The notes under the pieces: model-generated
Seen by the model: only the letters and a program-made list of their open reading frames with translations
What the model was told of the DNA's origin: nothing
Databases searched by the model: none
Shown here: piece by piece, positions 1 through 9,712 of the stretch
Numbering within the stretch: the first letter of the stretch is position 1
Layout of the letters: every line of letters begins with the position of its first letter
Origin: Mycocentrospora acerina
Taxonomy: Eukaryota; Ascomycota; Dothideomycetes; Pleosporales
DNA: 64,000 bases
Reading direction: 5' to 3'
NCBI GenBank assembly: GCA_022701365.1
Contig: JAKUHH010000117.1
Location: forward strand, 1-64,000
Made by a program: the position numbers and the translations under genes

Positions 1-1
1 T

Positions 2-1105
2 ATTATGGACACTTTTGCTGCCTTGGCACTTGCCACGGATCCACCTACTCGGGGCCTACTCGACCGAAAACCAGATCCCAAGTCCGCGCCTTTAATTACC
101 CTGAGAATGTGGAAGATGATCATTGGACAAGCCATCTACCAGTTGGTGGTCACACTTATTCTATACTTTGCTGGCAACTCGATTCTCAAATGCGACACCG
201 ACGAGGAGAAAGACACGCTGTCGACACTTGTCTTCAACACTTTCGTGTGGATGCAGATTTTCAACGCTTTGAACAACCGTCGTCTTGACAACAAATTCAA
301 TGTTCTCGAAGGCATTCATCGCAACATCTTCTTCGTCGCTATTTTGTGCATCATGATCGGTGGCCAAACCTTGATTGTTTTCATTGGTGGTGCTGCCTTC
401 TCGGTTGTTAGGATTGACGGCACACAGTGGGCCATCTCAATTGTACTTGGTGCCATATCGCTTCCTGTCGGTGTAATCATCCGTTTAGTTCCTGATGAGC
501 TCATCCGAAAATGTGTCCCTGCCTTCTTCAAAAGGAAGAATACCCCGGAGCTTGTGTTTTCTGATGATGACTATCAGTGGAATCAGAGCATGCTTGAGAT
601 TCGGGACGAACTCGCCTTCATCAAAAAGTTTCGTGGCGGACGCCTCAATAACCTCAAATACAAGGTCCAGCACCCCAAGGAAATTTTCCACAAATCACGC
701 CACAGCTTCTCAACACCAAGCACACCTAACAACGGTACTGCTGAGGAAGGAGTACCACCTACGCCTGATTCCAAGAGCAAAAGCCGATCCAGATCTCGCT
801 CCAACTCTGCTTTCGGGCCGGCGGCGGTCATGGCTGGTATTATCGCAGGTAGTGTTGCTGGCTGGTCTCCTTCAATTGGCGACGGAGAGAACGACTCGAT
901 CCGATTCAGCCGCAGTGCCAACAAGCAAGAACTCGAAATCCAACCAGGCGTTCAAGTCCATCCTGGCACCAATCCGACAGAGAACCTACTCGCTCCTCAG
1001 CTGAGCGAGTACCACGGCCCTCCTAGTCAAAACCTGGAAACGACACCTAGCTTTGTCGTTGGTCCTTTTGCAGACACGAAATTGGACATTATATCGCAAT
1101 CCTGA
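2..1105 (+). CDS. PMC1: P-type Ca2+-ATPase (PMCA/PMC1 type), C-terminal part
   Basis: This is the 3' end of a calcium-pumping P-type ATPase; the reading frame is already open at the window edge, so the catalytic core lies outside. The first residues, IMDTFAALALATDPPT, are the conserved membrane segment that lines the ion path in plasma-membrane/vacuolar Ca2+ pumps. Then come the C-terminal membrane helices (roughly residues 38-60, 105-130 and 140-160 of the fragment) and a cytosolic tail of about 180 residues rich in Ser, Thr and basic residues, including an alternating Ser-Lys/Arg run (SKSRSRSRS). By family knowledge it moves Ca2+ out of the cytosol into the vacuole or across the plasma membrane; which membrane cannot be told here. 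A piece of this same region is duplicated at 2764-3085. No intron is needed in the visible part. Confidence 0.93.
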   Translation: MMDTFAALALATDPPTRGLLDRKPDPKSAPLITLRMWKMIIGQAIYQLVVTLILYFAGNSILKCDTDEEKDTLSTLVFNTFVWMQIFNALNNRRLDNKFNVLEGIHRNIFFVAILCIMIGGQTLIVFIGGAAFSVVRIDGTQWAISIVLGAISLPVGVIIRLVPDELIRKCVPAFFKRKNTPELVFSDDDYQWNQSMLEIRDELAFIKKFRGGRLNNLKYKVQHPKEIFHKSRHSFSTPSTPNNGTAEEGVPPTPDSKSKSRSRSRSNSAFGPAAVMAGIIAGSVAGWSPSIGDGENDSIRFSRSANKQELEIQPGVQVHPGTNPTENLLAPQLSEYHGPPSQNLETTPSFVVGPFADTKLDIISQS

Positions 1106-1550
1106 AACTGATAAATCAGACCACCCTGTACTTTTCTTTCCTTATTGCATTAAGAACTTGATGCCTCTAGTGTTTGCTTCACTACCTTCTTTCCGCATTG
1201 GTTTATACGACAAAGATATTGTTATGCATTACTGGCGTTGGGAGTAGGCTTCGAACACTCAGTGTCTCGTCAGCATGTATTCCTTTCCTCTTGTACATTA
1301 CATGCATACATACCCCTGAGACAAGGAGAAGAAAGGTTTTTTGTAATTGTACTTTTTTGGTCGGTTGAACAAACATTGGAGGGACGTGAGACTGTGGAGA
1401 GCGTCGGATAGTTTGTAGCAAAGTCGAATGGAAAATGCAAACGATGAGACGATTTTTCTTTGCCATGAGAGATAAGATGTAAGATGTGATATGATTTGAT
1501 GTTGTACCCGATTTTCAGTCATGACTATTTTGTTCTTCTTTTCCATTTCT
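1106..1550. other. Convergent 3' intergenic region
   Basis: This AT-rich spacer lies between the Ca2+-ATPase stop codon and the end of the minus-strand TRM12 remnant. It probably holds both 3' UTRs. No credible coding frame was seen. Confidence 0.5.
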
Positions 1551-2611
1551 TTACTGAAGACTCTGCACTCTCCCAAGACAAACATCGAATACAATATGCA
1601 GAACCCCTGGCGCATACGTCTTCACGCACTCCACATGCTCGACTCGCACGCGCCGCCGCTGCAGCCCATCAAGTCTGTCGTTACTATTGCTGTTGCCATT
1701 ATCGTTGTCATTACCACCAACACCACTACTATCATCATTCTCGCCCTCCCATTCATCCACCAAATCCTGGAAGCAGCGCTCCACTTCCACGGTCCTCTCC
1801 TCCAATTCTTTTACCCCTACATTTTCATGCTCATGAACCCACCCGGCTTGCTGCCGGTCGAGGATGCGCACTGCTGCATTCCAAGCGAGGCGCGACGAAG
1901 GCAGGAGACCGAGATTGACATGCCGGATTGGCGGGAGGAGAGCACGCAGGCGAGAGATGATGGGCAGCGCAGTGGCATTGTCCATTTGAAAGATTGAAAA
2001 ATCCGGCATGCGTTTGGCATTGTCGTTTTCATTCTTATTGTTCTTGATGTTGTTTTTGTCGTTCGTACTGGAACGGGCAAAGTGAGATTCAAAGTTTGAC
2101 CAGCCGTCCGGGGTGGTGGGCATGTCGGATGAGAGGTACACGCGGGTTGTCCAGCCGTTGAGGTGCGCGCCTCGACGTAGGCCCTCGACACTCCAGGGAT
2201 TGAGCTTCCAGCAGAAGAGGCTGGTTGAGGGGATGCCGCCGAGGAAGTAGCTAAAGGAGAAGTGGCCGATGCCTGCGTAGAGTTCGATGGCTGTTGTGAG
2301 AGAGGAAGGAGAGGTTACGCTGGGGAGATGTAGCATGCGGGTTTTCTCGCGGATGTTGCCGCGGCTAAACATTGTGTATAGGGGGGCCCAGGTTTGTTGG
2401 ATAAAGTTCTGGGTCGTGGTCACCCATAAAGTGGAAGAGAAGTCTTGTGTTGTTGAGGTGGATTGTGTTTGCGGGGTTGGGGGGTGAGGTTTTGGGGGCG
2501 CCGGACAATGTTGGATTGGGCTGGGTTGGTTGGGGAGAGATTGAGGGTGTTTGGGACGGGAGAGAGGATGGCGATGTGTGTGGTGTTGGTGATGGTGGCG
2601 AGGTCCTAGTA
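1551..2611 (-). pseudogene. TRM12: tRNA wybutosine-synthesising protein 2 (TYW2/Trm12), C-terminal part, broken
   Basis: The minus strand encodes the S-adenosylmethionine-binding, catalytic C-terminal part of Trm12/TYW2. This enzyme moves an aminocarboxypropyl group from AdoMet to the G37-derived base of tRNA-Phe during wybutosine synthesis. Recognisable family segments are WAPLYTMFSRGNIREK, IELYAGIGHFSFSYF (AdoMet-binding loop), CWKLNPWSVEGLRRGA and LGLLPSSRLAW, then a C-terminal strand ending in HIVFDVCLGRVQ. A long Asn/Asp-rich insertion sits near residues 120-135. The open frame reaches upstream to about 2560 with no ATG. Further upstream, family-like sequence (NTTHIAILSPVP, NIVRRPQNLTP) continues in another frame, with a run of six G at 2479-2484 as a likely slip point; the usual LYGDFG segment after NLTP is missing. 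The gene's next N-terminal piece is found inverted at 2612-2763. Together these say the locus is non-functional, although the catalytic half has no stop codon. Confidence 0.78.
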
Positions 2612-2763
2612 ACTGAGAAGGCAGCTCCCTCTTTCCAGAAACCTACTCAATCTACAAACCCATGCTCCTTATTCCCCATAAAGCTTTCTTCTCACCAACC
2701 TGGGTCAAATTCACGTCCAATCACACGTTTGCATCCCCGATCTTCCAGTCCCTATTCGCCCAC
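2612..2763 (+). pseudogene. TRM12: Inverted middle segment of TRM12
   Basis: Read on the plus strand, this stretch encodes LFPETYSIYKPMLLIP, AFFSPTWVKFTSNHTFAS and PIFQSLFAH. This resembles the part of fungal Trm12 that precedes the N-TTH-IAI segment found at the start of the minus-strand piece (up to 2611). If the segment were turned round in place, the two pieces would join as QSLFA followed by DLATITNTTHIA, which is the order expected in the family. On its right side it runs directly into the Ca2+-ATPase fragment at 2764. The assignment to Trm12 rests on recalled family pattern, not on an alignment. Confidence 0.55.
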
Positions 2764-3085
2764 TGACGGCACACAGTGGGCCATCTCAATTGTACTTGGT
2801 GCCATATCGCTTCCTGTCGGTGCTATCACCCATCTGATTCCTGATGAGCTTATCCGAAAGATTACTCCCGCCTTTCTCAAGAGGGAGAGCACAAAAAGGG
2901 ATAAATTTTCTAGTCATAAGTGGAGCTAGAGCATACTTAAGGATGGGGACAATGCCTTCGTTAAAAAATGATCTGCGGCGGAAGATTCAATGACATTAGA
3001 TATTAGGCGAAGCTCACCATCAAATTAGCTTAGATAGTCCGCATCTACATCTCAAAATTAAGCACACCTAATAATGAAACTAACG
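2764..3085 (+). pseudogene. Decayed duplicate of the Ca2+-ATPase 3' region
   Basis: Bases 2764-2822 are identical to bases 415-473 in the Ca2+-ATPase gene (59 bases, beginning tgacggcacacag). The match continues with increasing differences: PDELIRK and PAF-KR are still readable. After the stop near 2929 the DNA still follows 580-740 of the gene (gagcatacttaaggat against gagcatgcttgagatt; aagcacacctaataatgaaac against aagcacacctaacaacggtac). It therefore covers about 320 bases of the C-terminal helices and tail with no start and with frame loss. Some changes are C-to-T or G-to-A, as expected of RIP, but others are not. Confidence 0.85.
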
Positions 3086-3981
3086 TCTATCCCTTCGACA
3101 CGGAACACCTGCTGTAGCGGGACAATATCATCGTGCAGGCTGCTGTAGACTTCATATCCTTATTCTAGAGTATGGAAATGAAAGAAGTGGCTTTAAAGGT
3201 TAATCTTCGATGTTAGGAAAAAATCAATTACCCTTGAGCTTTAACATACGTGTGCGTTGTCTCGTAACAGCGGATGTCCCATGTCGAAGGGATGCACGTT
3301 GCAGGAGAAATAATCTTAGATCTCGCATCAATTCTGCTATGAAACTAACGATAGGTGTGGTTGACAATGTTACAAATGGAGTAAATCATATGCGACAATA
3401 ACAGATTGTCGCGTAGAGTATATCAATCTCTTAGCCTTACAGCTAGAGATCAATTGGTTTTTGGCTGTGACACAGATTAAGAGCCATCGTTATATGAAAT
3501 GAATCAAGCTTTGAATTTCTATATTTTTACTATAAACATCTCTCAATAGAAGAAGATTAGAATTAAAGCACATCAGCAATTGATAATTGCTTTTAGAACA
3601 ACCATTATATTGCGGATGTCTCAAGAAGAACACAGTAGACACAGTTTAGGTTTTGAGTAATGAAAATCAATAACCAGATTTGCCCTTGAATGACATTATC
3701 TGAAGGACGCGAGACCTAAGTTTAAACTAGAATAGTACATAAGCGTATCAAGCTCGTTTCAGTAAGCACTATTCATTACGCTTGAAGTCAGTTTGCGATT
3801 ATCGTCATCAAAATTATTGGAAGTCGTCAATATACATAAGCAAAATCGGAAAGAAAATAGAAGAACGACAAATTGTGTCTAATCTCAGAGTATATAGATA
3901 ACTTAAGTTGTCTATTTGCGGTAAAATAAAGTCCTATTCATTTTCGGTCTTCTCAACACTTTCTCACTTATTGCAAATGAG
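3086..3981. other. Intergenic, AT-rich
   Basis: There is no convincing coding frame. A TATAA-like element with an A-rich stretch around 3892-3935 may serve the H3-variant gene that starts at 3982; this is only a guess from position. Confidence 0.4.
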
Positions 3982-4503
3982 ATGGTAATAACGAAGAATA
4001 CATTGAAAAGTAGAAACGTAGAGGGTAGTAAGTATCCACGTATAACCTATACCGGCCCGGGGGCCAGTCGCACTGTTGAATCGACTAGAGGGCCGAAAAA
4101 ACCACATCGCTACAAGCCAGGGACAGTGGCCCTTCGCGAGATCAGACGATACCAAAAGAGCACAGATCTTTTGATCAAAAAGCTTCCTTTTCAACGCCTC
4201 GTGCGTGAGATCGCCGGAAGTTGCAAGGCCGACGTGCGCTTCCAGAGCGTGGCTTTGGGAGCTCTTCAGGAGTCTGCTGAACAATACCTTGTCAGTCTTT
4301 TCGAAGATACAAACCTGTGTGCAATTCATGGTAAACGTGTCACTATCCGTCAGTCAACCATTCCTCTTCTTTATGCCACACTAACGCATTTCTAAGAACA
4401 AAAAGATATGCAGCTTGCTCGGCGGCTTCGGGGAGAGTGGGGCAGTAGTGAATCGCATCAACGTTTCGGAAAGCGCTCGCATCCGTCTGATCAAGATATA
4501 TAG
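3982..4503 (+). CDS. Divergent histone H3 variant
   Basis: Two exons (3982-4348 and 4397-4503) join across a 48-nt intron (donor gtcagt, branch ctaac, acceptor taag) to give 157 residues, against 135-136 for ordinary H3. The histone-fold core is clear: KKPHRYKPGTVALREIRR, STDLLIKKLPFQRLVREIA, FQSVALGALQESAEQYLVSLFEDTNLCAIH and, across the splice, GKRVTIQQKDMQLARRLRGE. The first 38 residues do not match the canonical tail. A lysine is kept at the place of K4, but the K9 surroundings (ARKS) and the K27 surroundings (ARKSAP) are gone. About 20 extra residues follow the usual RGER end. Loop 1 is not lengthened, so it is not an obvious CENP-A. It should pack in nucleosomes like H3, but tail marks would be lost or changed. 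No partner H4 gene is nearby. Expression is unknown. Confidence 0.88.
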
Positions 4504-5764
4504 TGCTAAAGCAACCTTATTTTTGCTGCAGCAAAGAAGTTGTTCGCCAATACTGGTATAAAATCACATACGGTAGGATGTGAGCACCAAGTACTAACAG
4601 AGCCTACCATTCCTATACGATGATAATAGAGAAGTTCCTTCTCCCATTGTTCCCTCACAAGACCAATTTCTGCTTGGCAGATGAACGTTTGTAAACACTT
4701 AGACGAGTTTTCTGGAGAAGAACTCATTTAGATATAGAAGGATGTGCATCAAGATCAGCTAAGCAATCTGGCCTTACGTCTCCTTGAAACTAAAGCAGCA
4801 AGGAGTAAATACGGATCTTGGTGGCTGAGTTGTTTTGATGGCAAATACTACTTGCAGCAAAGGTCACTACAGATCGGCAAAGTAAAGAGGTACACTTTTG
4901 TAGCTTGACCCAAAAAACTGCAACGGCCTACAAATGTTTTTTAAGGAGTCTTGGCTACACTCAAATTGTTCTACGTCTTTATTCATGATCTCTCTTTTCA
5001 GGAGTTGATGAAAAAGACGATTTTTTATGCATTTGTTAAAGACTGAGTTTAGAAACATTTATTAAACCTCAATCTTAGTTCTTGCTTTCACCTTTACTTT
5101 AGTAAGATATCGTGCGTGTTTTAAGGCAAATCAGAAAATGAAATGTAGTATTGATCAAGGTTGATGCAATGTCTTGTTAAGGACTGGAAGTTATCTGCAT
5201 TCTCACGGCTTAGATCGCTATTCAGGCCGCCCTGTTAGCTTTTCTATGCCGAGGCTGTTGCCTAACAAACAACTACGAAGTACTTCAGAACACCCTTAGA
5301 GTGCCGGACAAACTATATCACTATGCTCTCGTTCTCCATTTTCCACGATCCCCCAACACTCGGCCTCCCCCGTTCCCTCGCTGTGTCGACTAACGAAAAT
5401 AATTACGTCTCTGACACACACAGCAGAGTAAAAACGCCATTCGAGATCCAACGTGGATTTATTGGCTACTGTAAATCTAGAATTTGCCTCGCTAGCAATG
5501 CGGTCTTCACAACCACCACCCGTAGGTGTCTTACCTAACACAACGGTCATCACTCCGTAGTCGGAAGACGGTGGCGAGAAAGCCCAGAAAGTCATCGAAA
5601 GACGTTTTTACAGTCTATCTATTCGACTCGGTGAAAACTGGGCTTAGGACAAAGACAATTCAGGGTACATCCTGTTTTGGAAAGATAGTTTCACCTCGAC
5701 ATATGATGCATTCATTTTTAGCGCAAAACATGCAGTTAAATCTGAATAGGTTAGCTGGGATACA
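4504..5764. other. Intergenic, no recognised gene
   Basis: AT-rich DNA holds only short frames. Frames at 5323-5538 and 5526-5795 on the plus strand overlap each other and the RING fragment downstream. They could be worn parts of the same gene but show no motif that I recognise. Confidence 0.35.
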
Positions 5765-6001
5765 ATGCGCGAGCCTGCCACATTCAAGGATGTGACGCAG
5801 AAAACGCGCCGCAAGAACATGTCTACGGAAGATAAGCAACGTCAAATCCATTTAGCGGATGTGGCACCAATATATTTTTTGGTCAAACTTGGATGCAATC
5901 ACTGGTTTGAGGAGGAATGCATAACGAATTGGACTCGCATAGATGAGAGCTGCCCGGTTTGCCGCAGGGATATTGTACGGTCTCACGTACCAAAGCACTA
6001 G
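5765..6001 (+). pseudogene. C-terminal half of a RING-H2 finger, degenerate
   Basis: A 78-residue frame starts at an ATG. Its last part, KLGCNHWFEEECITNW followed by CPVCRRDI, is the second half of a RING-H2 finger (C-x-H, then C, then C-x2-C). The first C-x2-C pair is absent upstream. The histidine expected three residues after the C-x-H histidine is a glutamate, so two zinc sites would be incomplete. A missing upstream exon could supply the first pair but not the lost ligand. Intact relatives act as E3 ubiquitin ligases; this one is probably a remnant. Confidence 0.45.
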
Positions 6002-7007
6002 CATATCATCAAAGAATTTTAGCCACAATACAAGATAACTAATTTATTATGAGATACCAAAGTCAGCAGTTCCGATAACCGGAACTTTCCTTGGTTGTGG
6101 TCTTGGAAGCGTCCAGGAGGTTTATCATGGCGCCTGCATGTTCTCCAAGACATGTGCACAAAATGTAGAATGACCTTGGCTGCCATACAAACGTGTGATC
6201 TTGAAGTACAGAGCAGCAGTTCATAGTTGTATGTGCAGGCAATTCATCGAGCAGGCTACCAGCTATCGATCGACGGGCACTGAGGGCTATGTGCTGATGC
6301 TCATGTGCGCGGGGCTCGGCGCCAACGAGCGGCCTTGAGCGCCCTGCGCCGCCTCGTCTCAGCATCTGCGCTGAGACCGTAACTTATCCGCCTTGTGGAT
6401 TTATATTACAGGAGTGTACGGAGGACACATGAATAAGATGCTGCAGAATTCTGAAGATTGTCGTCATAGCCTCTTGTGACACAAGTCAACAGGGCGGCAT
6501 GCGCAGCGATCTAATTGTAGGTTTACACGAATCTACCGCTATTGTCACTTCAGGAAAAGATCTCCAAGCTGGATCTCTGCAATATTGGACACGTCGTCGA
6601 TCTTTTCCCTTAGACCGTTGGCCGTACCCTCACCGATTGACCCGTGTTTGTTCGCGAATTTACGACTCTGTTCATCATTCGGAGGTTTCCAGGTAGGTTT
6701 CAAGTACGAAACATAAATTCCCTGGTGTTCGAAGCTACTTTGACGTCAGGAGCGTTAATGCCAGGCGGTCCGTTGGACAGAAAAAAAGACGCGGAGAAGC
6801 CTCTTGCTATGACGGAGCGCTCTAACTACATCAAGCTGCTGACATAACGGCGATCACCAGATACAAACTCGACCTGTGGCGTTCTTCTCAAATATTCCGA
6901 AAAAGTTACATGTGGCGAAGGTGACTGCGCGTGTTAAACCCAGCAGACGGTAGTATGGTAAAGATGATAATGATGATTGATTGAAGCAACTATGAGATAG
7001 TTAGTCT
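6002..7007. other. Intergenic, no recognised gene
   Basis: Several short frames lie on both strands, including 6063-6365 on the minus strand and 6499-6696 on the plus strand. None has a domain, signal peptide or splice pattern that supports a gene. Confidence 0.35.
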
Positions 7008-8294
7008 ATGGACGAGTATATGTATCATGAGGGAATAGGCGACGTTTCGAGTCACGTGATTGTCAACAGTGCGCTCTCGCAACGTGCTGCTGCCTGCTTG
7101 GCGCATCGAACTTATGCAGACAACTTGCAATCCAATTTCTTCCATGCTTCACCCAGTGTTTTTGTAGTCTATGAATTGAACTCCCTCATAATGCGACTCT
7201 GTATCTTTGGACGATTTGACCTCAATGGAAGCTCTCCAAATGGCAGCTTTGGCGGCAAGCTTACGACAACGATGCCAACCCAAAAACCACATATTGGCCT
7301 TCTTTGTATTTCTGCCGCGGATAGCGCCACTCCTGTACAATATCTGTCGTATGCAGGAGAGAATCTGCAATTCGCTCAAGGATTATGCACTTGGCTATCA
7401 TGCAGAGAGCAAAATTTCCAGCAAATAACGACGTTTGAATTGAAGATATTCGATCCAAGCGTGGAAAATACGGCCAGAGACTTCATCAACAAGTTGTCTA
7501 TTTCTCCTGCAAGTCAGTTGAAGTCATCACTAGATATTCCGACTGATATCGGACGTCGTGAATCTCTCGATGAATCATTACTAGACTTCGCAGCATCGCT
7601 GAAGTCAAAAGCTATGGCGCTCTTCCGGCAGAATGAAATGCACTGCAGTCTGGACTACTACAACTCTGCTCTCCAGGCACTGTCTGGCTGGGCACCCTCT
7701 CGCCAACCAAATTCGATTCCTTCCTGGAAAAGGCTCTACTTCGGGATTCTTGTTGGTCGTCTCCAGGTACTATTAGATCAAGATGACTGCATAAGAAGTG
7801 ACCATGCGCAATCGCTTGACTATGCCCTCTGTTGGGCTTATGAGAAGGTTACTGTAGATGGCGCCTTGCAAAAACTGATTCCTGACACTGAAGTGGTTGA
7901 ATTTCTTCAGACCTATGCAAGAGCCGAGGAGAAGTGGGGCAAGGATACACGCGCTTTTATTCTCCTGTCAGCCAGTCTTCGTTTTGGTGTCAAGAAGGAG
8001 CGCATCCAAGTTGAGCTAAAGAGGCTACGGCCTACTGTGACACACTCCGTTGCGGAGGCAATCTCGACCTTCCCGAAAGTTTTTCAAGGTTTATACGAAG
8101 CCAATGTTGACTCCTCAGATTTCTTAGAGACGTCCTCAGAGGGCGAGTGTTCTATATGTATATCATGTTTCAGCGTTGGGGAGCGGGTTGATCTTGTCAA
8201 GAAGTGTGGCCACCGGTATCATTCCGACTGTATTTGCGCTTGGGTAGCAACAGGTGGATGGGAGTGCCCACTTTGTAGGGGGCCGGTCAATTAG
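7008..8294 (+). CDS. RING-H2 finger protein, probable E3 ubiquitin ligase
   Basis: The frame gives 428 residues. A RING-H2 finger sits at the extreme C-terminus (about residues 379-424): GECSICISCF, then KKCGHRYHSDC, then WECPLCRGPVN, with all eight metal ligands present. The middle (about residues 190-330) is helical and includes a stretch like a TPR unit (SKAMALFRQNEMHCSLDYYN). By family knowledge RING-H2 proteins bring ubiquitin-loaded E2 to a substrate, here perhaps bound by the helical part. The first 140 or so residues are doubtful. An overlapping frame at 7207-7428 (starting near MEALQMAALAASLRQR) looks just as protein-like there, so the true 5' structure may include an intron or a frameshift. 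The target is unknown. Confidence 0.65.
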   Translation: MDEYMYHEGIGDVSSHVIVNSALSQRAAACLAHRTYADNLQSNFFHASPSVFVVYELNSLIMRLCIFGRFDLNGSSPNGSFGGKLTTTMPTQKPHIGLLCISAADSATPVQYLSYAGENLQFAQGLCTWLSCREQNFQQITTFELKIFDPSVENTARDFINKLSISPASQLKSSLDIPTDIGRRESLDESLLDFAASLKSKAMALFRQNEMHCSLDYYNSALQALSGWAPSRQPNSIPSWKRLYFGILVGRLQVLLDQDDCIRSDHAQSLDYALCWAYEKVTVDGALQKLIPDTEVVEFLQTYARAEEKWGKDTRAFILLSASLRFGVKKERIQVELKRLRPTVTHSVAEAISTFPKVFQGLYEANVDSSDFLETSSEGECSICISCFSVGERVDLVKKCGHRYHSDCICAWVATGGWECPLCRGPVN

Positions 8295-9712
8295 CTTCTC
8301 TGCCCTCTTGTAAAATCAATACAAGAAAAAGAACGCCGCCGTGAGCGCAAAAGTCCTGTTTTTAGCCATACTAACTTAGGTCGTGAGAATGCACAAGTAA
8401 TAGTCGTATTGCGCACAATCCGATATTCTCGTTGAAAGCCAATTGCATGGCGGGACAGCGGTACGGACCAGAGCCTGATGTCCGTTGGGACGCAGATCCG
8501 AGCATGGCTTCCTATAACGTGTGCACACGACTGGAAGAACAGCTGCCAGCAGAGCTGGTAAAGTTGCGCTGTGTGTTAGGCAGACATCTTAGCACGCTAC
8601 TAGGTAGGTACTGCTAGGTAAAACTCGCTTTAGACGTACGACTAGTCAAACACGTTTCGACGATCTTGCCGTTTGCGCGGAGGAACTGCCGGGATGCACA
8701 CTCCCCACCTCAAGTTAACCTTGTAAGGCTGCAATCTTGATTTTCTCTGTCTTGACTTTCTCTCTAGCTTACCGAAAATTTCGCAGACGCACATTATCGC
8801 GAACAAGCAAGGGGTTGTTGGAGGTGAGGAGGTGGACAACACTAGTAGAACGAACGACAGCACAGTCGAGGTCGCGCTTTTCGGCGCCGAAAGCTGACGT
8901 GGTAGTAGAGTGGGAGCTGCAAAACAGATGCAAGCTGGACCTGTGGATCTAAGAGGTGTGATAAAGTACTCCGGGCACCCGAAAGAAAAAGTGTCCCGTA
9001 ACACCGTGCGTCCCCATACCTAGGGATAGACGTTAGAATGTTCATAATTACCTTAACGGTCAAAAAAACGTGTTCAATTTTTTTTCAACCACAGTCGAGC
9101 TACAGCAGTTGGAATCAATTTTCAAAATTCAACATCGTTTCCAAATATTGTCAACACTTTAGTCATTTGGACGTGGCTGACCGGTTTGTAATATGTTCTT
9201 GTAGGGTTCAGATACGGAAGATAGTCAATACTATAAGAGCAAGATGAACTGATATGATTGATTTGACGGGATAATCAGAGAAGGGATAGGTTCACTTAAC
9301 AAATATGTCAGAATTAGAGATCATTCAGTCATGAAATGCCTACTTTCAGAGATATGTAGAATACTGCCTAGGCTAGGAATAGATGAGTTTCCTCGGTGCA
9401 TATCAGCAAGAAGAGAGACTCTTATATAGACTTCAATCGACTTTTTCAAGCCACAGATGCTAACTCAATTAAGGCAAGATTTGGGAATCGGCTATAAGTT
9501 GCAAATATCGGCGTAACATCCATCCCCTAAGCCAGAAAAAACTCCTGCACAGGAAAATAAGCGAAGTACCTTGACTTTGAGCAGTACTACTCTTCACAGG
9601 CATAGGATATTTCTAAAGCCTTCGTTGACAATATACCTAGGCTTCTTGCAAACACTTCTATCTGGTTCCCTGCAATAAATTACGGTCGCATGGTCGTCAT
9701 TACGCCTGATGC
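8295..9712. other. Intergenic, no recognised gene
   Basis: The first half (8430-8960) has higher GC and overlapping frames on both strands (8642-9004 minus, 8737-8952 plus) without recognisable domains, so a worn gene or element is possible. The rest is AT-rich and empty. Confidence 0.35.

Noticed and set aside
1496..1997. Plus-strand ORFs overlapping the TRM12 remnant
   Set aside because: The minus strand carries recognisable Trm12 motifs; the plus-strand frames (His/Tyr-rich) are shadows.
3982..4503. Centromeric H3 (CENP-A)
   Set aside because: Loop 1 of the histone fold has the canonical length and sequence type; the divergent tail alone is not enough.
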